This document shows positions 56,650 through 64,000 of a stretch of 64,000 nt of DNA, one piece after another. A program made the translations under genes and the position numbers. Below the pieces are notes generated by a model, which saw nothing but the letters and a program-made list of their open reading frames with translations, was not told the origin of the DNA and searched no databases. Positions within the stretch are counted from its first letter, which is position 1; every line of letters starts with the position of its first letter. This stretch comes from Cephalopachus bancanus (taxonomy: Eukaryota > Chordata > Mammalia > Primates > Tarsiidae): contig JAPVLO010000277.1 in NCBI GenBank assembly GCA_027257055.1, positions 4,588,001 through 4,652,000 on the forward strand. Direction: 5' to 3'.

Positions 56650-56997
56650 TCTAATCCAAAATGCCATATCACTTGATCCAAATCCTCCATCACCTCGTTT
56701 TTCACTAACAACTGAGGTTCCTCTTTTAAAATAAGGCAGTGGTAATATTTGAGCAATTCTTTGACCAGCATGAATCATAATTGTTTTAGAGGGAGGTTGT
56801 ACAAGAATTTGAATCTCGCCTGTAAAATCTGAATCTATTACACCTGGGACAACAGAGATTCCTTGAAGGGACGAGGAACTTCGTCCTATAATTAACCCTA
56901 CCATGCCCTCAAGTAATGGACCAAAAATACCTGTAGGAATTTTAGTTGTTAAAGAATCAGAAGTTAATATTGCTGAGGTGGAGGCACTGAGGTCCAA
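56650..56997 (-). pseudogene. pro: dUTPase domain of pro
   Basis: N-terminal dUTPase segment of the betaretroviral Pro protein, which hydrolyses dUTP during reverse transcription. Motifs are visible in order: GRSSSSLQG (motif 2), GVIDSDFTGEI (motif 3, with the catalytic-type Asp), AGQRIAQI (motif 4) and the glycine-rich RGDGGFGSSD (motif 5). The domain is open from 56,997 to a TAA at 56,647-56,649. The protease continues in the same frame directly after that stop. The link back to the frameshift site requires another frame change, so the domain could not be made from gag as it stands. It is the best preserved domain along with integrase. Confidence 0.9.
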
Positions 56998-57124
56998 TCC
57001 TGCGCTGCCTGGTGTTGCTCGGAAGAGCCCATCAATTGTGTTTCTCGAAGAAACAGATTTCTTACGGCCTGACTTTCCGGCATTACCGGTCTGGTCGGAT
57101 TCTGGCCTGTAACAAATGTCCCTG

Positions 57125-58707
57125 TTATTTGTGGGGCCTGGGACCGGCCCGCTGGAAGTTTCCCTGTTGCTGTGTTTGATTAAATGGGGTTAATAAAGTG
57201 CCATTCTTGTGAAATTTAGATTTGCATTCTTTTGTCCAATGAAACCCTTTAGCACAACGGCCACAAAGAGTAGTAGGCCTTCTATCAGAAGTTTGATTAG
57301 ATAGCTGTTTTTCGCTAATCGGGCAGTCTAGTATAATGTCCTATTTGTCCACAATTATAACAGGCATTAGATTTACCATTTTGTTTTAGGAGTACTTGCG
57401 CCACCGTCTGTCCTTTAAAAGCGGCAGCCATGGCTACTCCCTGCAAATAAGAGGGGGTAAGTTCTGCACAAGCTTTGATGTAATCAGAAATTTCACCAGT
57501 CTTTTTAATAGGATTGATAAGAGCTTGACAAGGAGGAGAAGCATTCTCGAAAGCCAATTGTTTAATTATGAGATCTTCCGCCATTTTGTTTATCGCTAAT
57601 TTCTCAACTGCCTCTGACAGGCGAGCTACAAAATCTTCATATGGCTCATCCAGTTTTTGTTTAATATTAGCTATACCGGGAATTTTATGATCAGGTGGGG
57701 GCAGCCTTTTCCAGGCTGTTACTCCCAATTCTCCAACAGCCATTAATACATCAGTATGCAAAGTAGCTTGTGCTTCTAAAGTAAAAAAGGCACCTTCTCC
57801 TATGTACATTTCTTTGGTGACATTTTCTGTCAGGATTTCTTTTTATAAGGTTTTGTCGTATAAGTTTTGTTTTGACTGCTTCTTCATACTCCATTTTCCA
57901 AAGAAAAAAACTGTCCTCCTGACAAGCACGCTTTTGCTATTTGAAACCAATCATAGGGGGTTAACCACCGTGTTCGAAGTCCTTCTACCAGAGTAATAGT
58001 AAAAAGTGTGGGGGGGCCATAATCATGACAAGCAGCTTTCAAATCCTTTATGAGCTTAAAGGGCAAAGGTTCCCATCTTGGCACCTCCCATTCAAAATTT
58101 ACAGGGAAGCAGTGAGTAGGTTCCCCTTGTTCCATTGCCTGCTGCATAGCTCCCCTGAATCCCGGTAAACATCTACGTGACAAAGGAGACGGTTTCTCAG
58201 CAGCACTTGCAGGTGGGGCAGTAGGAGCAACTTTAGTGATTACAGGAAAAGAAAACTCGGGCCACTCTGGATTATTATATCGTGCTGCTTCCTTATTTAA
58301 AGCTACCTCATCCTCAGAGGGTAAAGGATCTGCCTTATCTTTTGCTTTTAGTGGTTCTTCCTCCTCCTCCTCAGGATCGGAATCATTCTCAGCAAATGAG
58401 CCATAATTGTGATTAAGTACCAGTGCTTCTCTCAAAATATTCCATAAAGAGCAAGAATCCTCGGGCATCTGAGTTCCACCATTAGTGATGCACCATTTTT
58501 TCACGTTTTGTCCTACCTCATCCCATGACTCTAATTCTAACGTGCCTTGATCAGGGAACCAGGGATTAACTTTCTGAATGAAATCAAAAAAAGAATTTAG
58601 TTTATCCTTACTTACCAGTCCTTCAATCTGTTTATCCCTTTATGTTTTAAAGCTTTGGACATAATTCTAATGTAGGCTTTCCTTTCTTTGGAGCCACAGT
58701 TCCCCAT
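57125..58707 (-). pseudogene. gag: Defective gag of the provirus
   Basis: Remnant of the structural polyprotein (matrix, capsid, nucleocapsid). The minus-strand ATG at 58,705-58,707 opens with MGNCGS, a myristoylation-type start. That frame stops at 58,612-58,614; the reading continues in another frame (58,504 to 57,884), with an acidic stretch DSDPEEEEEEPLKAKDKADP and capsid text such as LTPYDWFQIAKACLSGG. A T-run frameshift near 57,900 ends it. The capsid C-terminal half (57,809-57,315) includes a major-homology-like region around EPYEDFVARLSEAVEKL. Frame is lost once more inside the first zinc knuckle [10 protein letters not shown] second CX2CX4HX4C knuckle is intact at 57,224-57,265, and gag ends at TAA 57,125-57,127. 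At least three frame-breaking lesions. Confidence 0.9.
57158..57164 (-). promoter_or_regulatory. gag-pro ribosomal slip site
   Basis: GGGAAAC on the minus strand in the correct register (G GGA AAC) within the gag frame, 31 bp before the gag stop. A GGGCC...GGCCC stem can form just downstream. The heptamer is one known from betaretroviruses for -1 frameshifting into pro. The downstream frame now carries another indel before dUTPase. Confidence 0.8.
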
Positions 58708-58951
58708 TATGATTCTGAAAAGACAACAAGCTACTAAAAACTAAACAACAAGCTACAAGACAATAGCACAGCAACCTTTTAATCTTCTCTATAAGAGAGG
58801 CACAACGACATCTCAAAAGTTCTGAAAATACCTGCTTGCCTTCTCAGCCCACACTCATTCGCGGGGGGCCTGCAGCACCCTAAGACAAGGTCCGTTCCTG
58901 AAATGAAATGAGCATGCAATTGTTTAATATATACAACCTACCGATTTCAGG
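58708..58951 (-). other. Proviral 5' leader
   Basis: 244 bp between PBS and gag start; would hold the splice donor and packaging signal. GCAGGTATTT near 58,830 is a possible donor. No confident motif. Confidence 0.5.
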
Positions 58952-58969
58952 CCCTCTGTTCAGGCGCCA
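58952..58969 (-). promoter_or_regulatory. Primer binding site, tRNA-Lys type
   Basis: TGGCGCCTGAACAGAGGG on the minus strand, four bases inside the LTR end. It resembles the tRNA-Lys3 complement (TGGCGCCCGAACAG core) with one mismatch in the core. Confidence 0.85.
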
Positions 58970-59087
58970 AAGCTGTCGACTCCGACCCAGGGGGGGTTGG
59001 GCCTGAATCGGGAGAGTCAGGAAACGGCGAAGAAGAAACAACTCGGAGGCAGTTCTTCTGGGTCAGGTCTGGTCAAGACCGTTCCGA

Positions 59088-59093
59088 TTTTAT
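59088..59093 (-). terminator. LTR polyadenylation signal
   Basis: AATAAA on the minus strand about 20 bp downstream of the TATA box, implying that the signal lies at or just before the U3/R border and that R is short. Confidence 0.7.
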
Positions 59094-59108
59094 TCAAATC
59101 TTTTCCAG

Positions 59109-59116
59109 CTTATATA
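59109..59116 (-). promoter_or_regulatory. LTR TATA box
   Basis: TATATAAG on the minus strand, 135 bp before the LTR end; it fits the U3 promoter position. Functionality is not known. Confidence 0.7.
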
Positions 59117-59339
59117 CCATTTTCTATAACCTCCAGCAGTATGACAGATATCTGCTGGGGTGTACAAGTCCAACAACGCATAACGTACTTCACAAAATAT
59201 GCATCATAAGACTTGTAAGTTCCAAGCAAACAATTAAGATTCCATGATGCATGACGTGCTTACAGTAAGGGAACAGGTGCATGATTAAATCAATAGTTTT
59301 ACAAAAATTTTCCCATGAAATGAACCATTCATGTCTATC

Positions 59340-59860
59340 CTAGTTTTTTAATTAATATAAAACTCTATATTCTTTACTAACCTTAATGATTATATGAAAT
59401 GCTTATGATATTATTAAAAACTTAATCTATCATTACTTATTTGTATATTAATTTTGATCATACAATAATCTAAGTGATTTTTCTTAGTTAGATCTAAATT
59501 CAATCATCTCCTATATATGGTATTTAACGATTAAGCTTTAATATTATAGTATAATCTAAAAACTTATTTTTATATAATCATATAACTTTAACTATGAATC
59601 CTATAATAATGAATTTATTTAAATGACTTACATTATTTTATTTTAAGCTTAATAATTTGTACTATACTTAACGATTAAATTTATTATTATGCTATATCTG
59701 AAATTTAACTTATTCTGTTATCATTATATTATATTTTAAATTTAACTATTATAAGAATAAATCTTTATTTACTATAAAACTATAAGTTTAGTTGTTTTTT
59801 ATCTAAGAACTTTATTGAAAGCATAAATCTAACCTAAAACTTAAAAACTTATTTCCTGGT
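59340..59860. repeat. AT-rich block inside U3
   Basis: About 520 bp composed almost wholly of A and T with recurring TAATCTA, AACTTA and ATTATA words, unlike the rest of the LTR. Confidence 0.8.
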
Positions 59861-60328
59861 ATGCTAGTACGTGGCAACCTTGTAAAAATCCCACTGCCAT
59901 GGTAACTTGCTGACCAGCTTGACCTGAGGCAGAAACCGTGACAGGGGAGTTTCTGTACGACCCAAAACTTGTTTTTCTGTAATTTAAGATGTTCAGCTTG
60001 ACTGGAGGCAAAAACAATACAATTAAAAAAAAACTTAAAAGCTTAAACGAAACTTCACAGCTTTATAAATAATTTTTACTGTTTAAGTTCTTCCAATGAA
60101 AATCACATCATTTTGTATATATAATTTATAATATTAGTTAAAAATCAGCAAATTGTATTACAATTGTGAGCATGCGTAGGCGAAGAAACAGGAAGTTTAT
60201 TAAACAGGATCCATGGGGCTTTTTGCCTTCAACATGGTCGCTGTATGCCAGAGCTTTTTTCTCAACCAGCACACCTATTGTAATCAGATGCTCCATAGTT
60301 TGTTTCTTCAAGGTCTCGGCTCTCAACA

Positions 60329-60334
60329 CACACT
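60329..60334 (+). repeat. Right target-site duplication of the provirus
   Basis: CACACT directly after CTCAACA, the complement of the U3 start TGTTGAG. Direct repeat of 51,019-51,024. Confidence 0.9.
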
Positions 60335-60423
60335 GATTTTAAAAGTGTTTGATCAATCCAGAAAAACTTAATTGAATAACTACGTTTCTGTAAGCCAGTC
60401 AGTCATTTTTAGCCAATTCACAT
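60335..60423. other. Right flank of the provirus
   Basis: Short unique sequence; continues the pre-integration site from the Alu tail at 51,018. Confidence 0.5.
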
Positions 60424-60437
60424 AGGGTAACCAATTT

Positions 60438-60723
60438 TTTTTTTTTTTTGAGTTGGAGTCTCACTCTGTCTCCCAGACTGGAGTGCAGTAGTCACTCCTG
60501 GCCACCGCAGCCTTGACCTGCTGGGCTCCGGCGATCCTTCCACCTCAGCCTTCCGAGTAGCCGGAATTACAGGCGCATGCTACCACGCCCGGCTAACTTT
60601 TTTATTTATTGTAGAGATGAGGTCTCGCCTGCCCAGGCGGGTCTCGAACCCGCGGGCTCAGGCAATCCACTCACCTGTAATCCCCAAAGCGTGGGATTAC
60701 AGGCTGAGCCACCAAGCCCGGCT
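60438..60723 (-). mobile_element. Young lineage-type Alu SINE
   Basis: Antisense; AGGGTAACCAATTT duplications at 60,424 and 60,724. Confidence 0.95.
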
Positions 60724-60760
60724 AGGGTAACCAATTTAAGGCAACTTTAAGAGTTATCCG

Positions 60761-61056
60761 AGGCCAGGCATGGTGACTCAATCCTGTAATCCCAGCACTT
60801 TGGGAGGCCGAGGCGAGAGGACTGCCTGAGCTGAGGGGTCCGAGACTAGCCCGGGCAACTTGGCGAGACCTCATCTCTACAATAAATCAAAAAATAAGCC
60901 GGGCATGGTAGCGCGTGCCTATAGTTCCAGCTACTTGGAAGCCTGAGGTGGAAGGATCGTCTGAGCCCAGCGGATGGAGGCTGCAATGGCCATGAGTGTG
61001 CCACTGCAATCCAGCCTAGGCAAAAGAGTGAGACTCCAACTTAAAAAATTTTTTAA
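60761..61056 (+). mobile_element. Alu SINE
   Basis: Sense dimer; AAGAGTTATCC duplications. Confidence 0.93.
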
Positions 61057-61079
61057 AGAGTTATCCAATTTGGTCTGCA

Positions 61080-61205
61080 TAATTGCCCTGTGAGATAGTT
61101 AAGGCAGGCATTATTATCTCCATTATGTAACAAAGAAACTGAAACACAGAGGTTAGGTAAATTGTCTCCAATCACACAGCTAGTAAATGACAAAACTATA
61201 GCTTA
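61080..61205 (-). repeat. MIR SINE
   Basis: CAGGCATTATTATCTCCATT, AACTGAAACACAGAGGTTAG, CACACAGCTAGTAAATGAC. Confidence 0.8.
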
Positions 61206-61207
61206 AA

Positions 61208-61352
61208 AAATTCTTTTTTAAAATTTTATTTTAAGTAGAGGTCAGGCCTCACTGTTGGCCAGCCTGATCTTGAACTCCTGACTTCAAGCAATCCTCCTAA
61301 CTTGGCCTCTGAAAGTTCTGAGATGATAGGAGTGAGCCACTGCACCCAGCCT
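61208..61352 (-). mobile_element. Free left Alu monomer
   Basis: Antisense single arm, ends GAGCCACTGCACCCAGCC; inserted in the MIR, which seems to resume at 61,355. Confidence 0.8.
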
Positions 61353-61505
61353 ATAGTAAAAGATTTCTGACTTCTAGTCTAATGCCCTATTCATTGCACC
61401 AAGATGCCAATACCAACATGTATAAGTAATCATTACCCTAGAAGTCAGCTTCACGGATATTACACCAGCATGTGCTATGAAAGCCATTCAGGAATTCAGA
61501 ACTGA

Positions 61506-61783
61506 CTTTTTTTTTTTGGTCAAGGTCTCACTCTGTAGCCTAGGCTGGGATGCCGCGGCATGAGTCTCGACCGCCTGGGCTCAAGGGATTCTTCCGCCTC
61601 AGCCTCTTGAGCAGCTGGAACTATAGGCACATACAACCACGCCCGGCTGATTTTTTCACTTTGTTGTAGAGACAAGGTCTTGTTATGTTGCCCAGGCTGG
61701 TCTCGAACTTGTGGGCTCAAGCAATCCTCCTGCCTTGGCCTCCCAAAGTGTTGGACTACAAGTGTGAGTCACTGTGCCCAGCC
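61506..61783 (-). mobile_element. AluJ-like SINE
   Basis: Antisense, CTCACTCTGTAGCCTAGGCT to CACTGTGCCCAGCC. Confidence 0.9.
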
Positions 61784-62344
61784 ACGACCTCCTTTTAGTA
61801 GAAATAAAGCTCATTTCCCACTGTTTTGTTATTCCTCACTCCCTGACTTTGTGCTAGTGTAGTTTGGCATCATCTCTCTCAGCCTGGAAACTACCCTATA
61901 AACTAGCTGGCAAGGATGATCGGAGCCCTGGTATTCTCAGTGTGATGCACCAGTTGTGGACCGCCTACCCTACGAGTGGGAGGTGGGCGGAAGAGGACAT
62001 CAGAGCTCGTGGCTGTACTCACCCGGAATTGATCCCCCACAACGTGTAGCTGGCTGGGATGAAAAATTCGGGTGGCCGGCTCCTGCCAGGAAGGTGCCGT
62101 AGCCCTCAGACAGGAGCTGGTGGGGAGGGAGCCCTGTGTTCTTGGCTCCACCTGCCTGGAGTGGAGTTTCCATCACAGCCAACCGGAGCGAAAAAGGTGG
62201 AAAGGAGTCGTGGTTCAGATGCCACCGACTCTGATGGCTCTTACCAAGTTTACTTGATTTTCTTGAATAAATGTTCCTTTATTTGCAACATACTTGTATG
62301 ACGATTTTAAGAAACTTTAAATACTAGGTTTTAAAAATATTTTT
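61784..62344. other. Unclassified stretch, possible LTR end
   Basis: About 560 bp; 61,860-62,290 is GC-rich and ends with TTGAATAAATGTTCCTTTAT (AATAAA at 62,266), like the 3' end of an LTR or a short transcript. No family recognised. Confidence 0.35.
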
Positions 62345-62627
62345 CAGCCAGGCTCCGTGGCTCAACCTGTCATCCCAGCACTTTCGAATGCCAAGGCTTG
62401 TGGATTGCCTGAGCCCACGGGTTCGAGACCAGCCCAGGCAACTTGGTGAGACCTCGTCTCTACAGTAAATCAAAATTAGCCGGGCGTGGTAATGCGCATC
62501 TGTAGTTCCTGCTACTTGGAAGGCTGAGGCGGAAGGATCGCTGGAGCCCAGCAGTTCGAGGCTTGCAGTGGCCGTGAACGTGCCACTGCACTCTAGCCTG
62601 GGCGAGAGTGAGACTCCAACTCAAAAT
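62345..62627 (+). mobile_element. Alu SINE
   Basis: Sense dimer followed by a TA microsatellite (62,630-62,645) instead of a long A tail. Confidence 0.92.
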
Positions 62628-62645
62628 ATGGTATATATATATATA

Positions 62646-63021
62646 TTTTTTCATCAGTTATGCTTGCTTTTCTGGAGACTGTGGCACTCCTCGTGCTGCC
62701 ATTCTAGAAGTGGAAATCCGAATGATTGTTGTTTTAAGCTGCTAAGATTGTGGCAGTTTGTCATAGGGCATAGAACACTGTTGCTTTAAGACACACTGAT
62801 GTCAGCTAATCAAGCACCAGAATAAGCTGAGAATTAGATTAAGTTGAAAATGATAATGTTTAAGGATGAATGGAAAATATACTGGCTGTACCCATTTCAA
62901 CAGCAAAGTATTTTTATATATGATATTGAAAGGAGGCGTAGACTATCTAATTCAGTGGGCCAAAGAACCACCACCACCTTGTGGCAGCATATCTTAATCA
63001 CAGGCAAATAAATTTCAGATG
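62646..63021. other. Unique intergenic stretch
   Basis: CTGCTAAGATTGTGGCAGTT is LTR-like (end of a MaLR or similar element); otherwise nothing recognised. Confidence 0.35.
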
Positions 63022-63312
63022 AAGCCGGGCTCGGTGGCTCAGCCTGTAATCCCGCGCCTTTGGGAGGCTGAGGTGAGTGGATTGCCTGAGCCCGTGGGTT
63101 CGAGACCCGCCTGGGCAGTGAGACCTCATCTCTACAATAAATCAAAAAAAAATCAGCCGGGCATGGTAGCGCATGCCTGTAATTCCTGCTACTCGGAAGG
63201 CTGAGGCGGAAGGATCGCCGGAGCCCAGCAGGTCGAGGCTGCGGTGGCTGGGTGCGGCCACTGCACTCCAGTCTGGGTGACAGAGTGAGACTCCAACTTA
63301 AAAAAAAAAAAA
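63022..63312 (+). mobile_element. Young lineage-type Alu SINE
   Basis: AGCCGGGCTCGGTGGCTCAG start, full dimer, uninterrupted A tail. Confidence 0.95.
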
Positions 63313-63322
63313 GTATACACAT

Positions 63323-63574
63323 TAGGCCGGCACAGGGACTGGTGCCTGTAATCCCAGCACTCTGGGAGGCTGAGGCAGGAAGATCACTTGAGCGCGGGCA
63401 TTCAAAACCAGCCTGGACAGCATAGCAAGACTTCGTGTCTACAAAAGTAAAAAATGAAAAATAATTAGGGAGGCATGGTGATGCATGCCTAGTTCCTGTT
63501 ACTTGGGAGGCTGAGGTGGAAGGCTTTCCTCAGGCCAGGAGGTCAAGGCTGCAGTGAGATTCCAATTTTTTTTT
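63323..63574 (+). mobile_element. AluJ-like SINE, 3' end shortened
   Basis: GGCCGGCACAGGGACTGGTG start; ends GCAGTGAGATTCCAA. Confidence 0.88.
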
Positions 63575-63587
63575 TAAGTATAGGCAC

Positions 63588-63862
63588 TAGCCAGGTACAG
63601 TGGCTCACACTTGTAATCCCAGCATTTTGGGAGTCAGAGACAAGAGGATGGCCTGAGCCCATGGGTTCAAGACCAGCCTGGCAAGACGTCTTTATAGTAA
63701 ATCAAAAAATTAGCTGGGCATGGTGGCGCTCACCTGTGCGTTCCGGCTACTTGGAAGGCTGAGATGGAAGGATCGCCTGAGCCCAGCAGGGGAAGGCTGT
63801 GAGTGTGCCACTGCACTCCAGCCTGAGCAACAGAGTGAGACTCCAACTCAAAAAAAAAAAAA
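63588..63862 (+). mobile_element. Alu SINE
   Basis: Sense dimer, AGCCAGGTACAGTGGCTCAC start, A tail. Confidence 0.92.
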
Positions 63863-64000
63863 GCGGGGGGAGTATATACATTGACATTTAGCCATAAATG
63901 GAGATTGAGCACTTTTGAAATTATAATACAGTGAATGGGGAAGTAGGATTGAAGAAGTCATTTTATAGGAGTACAGGTTCCTCGCACAACAGTGTTTTAT

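Larger units (their letters stand above)
51025..60328 (-). mobile_element. Betaretrovirus-like endogenous provirus with inverted U3 ends
   Basis: Class II (betaretrovirus, HERV-K/MMTV-like) endogenous retrovirus of 9.3 kb on the minus strand. Order from the right: 5' LTR, tRNA-Lys-type PBS, gag with two zinc knuckles, GGGAAAC slip site, dUTPase, protease with G-patch-like tail, RT, RNase H, integrase, env. The 3' LTR is absent; instead the first 257 bp of U3 stand at 51,025-51,281 in the opposite orientation, fused to env. Perfect CACACT repeats at 51,019-51,024 and 60,329-60,334 are the 6-bp duplication expected for this class. Every gene has at least one lesion, so it is defective. Its domains are still easy to read, suggesting moderate age; the two U3 copies differ at about seven of 257 positions by eye. 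Confidence 0.93.
58974..60328 (-). mobile_element. 5' LTR of the provirus
   Basis: About 1,355 bp on the minus strand from TGTTGAG (60,328) to GTCGACA (58,974), with TG...CA ends. U3 is very long and AT-rich in its middle (59,340-59,860). A TATA box TATATAAG and an AATAAA lie close together near the 3' end, so R is expected to start just downstream of about 59,085. The first 257 bp are repeated inverted at the far end of the provirus. Confidence 0.88.

Noticed and set aside
61860..62290. Small host gene ending in AATAAA
   Set aside because: Short frames without domain; more likely an LTR end, but neither is proven.
28190..64000. PBK, the neighbour expected beyond SCARA5 in the human order
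   Set aside because: No kinase-like or PBK-like coding text seen in any frame; the gene probably lies beyond the window.

Overview
This is a mammalian, specifically primate, nuclear genome window. It is crowded with dimeric 7SL-derived Alu SINEs (about 65 copies or fragments), which restricts the source to primates. Most copies share a head (GCCGGGCTCGGTGGCTCAGC), a middle linker (ACAATAAATCAAAAAAT) and a tail start (GAGACTCCAACTCAAAA) unlike the usual monkey and ape Alu consensus. The young L1 3' ends are also unlike human ones. A non-simian primate (tarsier or a strepsirrhine) fits best; I lean to tarsier but cannot prove it from the sequence.

Layout. 1-26,256 is the 3' part of the SCARA5 gene (+ strand; scavenger receptor class A member 5, a ferritin receptor). 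The last two coding exons, which together make the C-terminal SRCR domain, are at 15,883-16,080 and 26,120-26,256, separated by a 10-kb intron. About 15.8 kb of the preceding intron is also present. 26,257 to about 28,190 reads as the SCARA5 3' UTR. From there to 64,000 I find no host gene: the region holds Alus, L1 fragments of several ages, MaLR LTRs, MIR and L2 relics, one cyclophilin A (PPIA) retropseudogene, and a betaretrovirus-like endogenous provirus at 51,025-60,328.

The provirus lies on the minus strand and has a recognisable 1.36-kb 5' LTR, a tRNA-Lys-type primer binding site, gag, a gag-pro frameshift heptamer, dUTPase, protease, reverse transcriptase, RNase H, integrase and env. 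It is broken by stops, frameshifts and an Alu inside env. Its 3' LTR is missing. In its place are 257 bp of the U3 end in inverted orientation, joined directly to env inside the membrane anchor. The whole element is flanked by the perfect 6-bp duplication CACACT. Thus both integrated ends are U3 ends, an unusual proviral architecture and the strongest finding here.

Other unusual structures are Alu pairs stacked at one target site, a 487-bp tandem duplication of Alu plus half-Alu inside a single L1 target site, a three-armed Alu, a 49-bp minisatellite, a 0.36-kb duplication at 980-bp spacing in the last SCARA5 intron, and an Alu lineage whose B-box region forms a perfect tRNA-like T arm.
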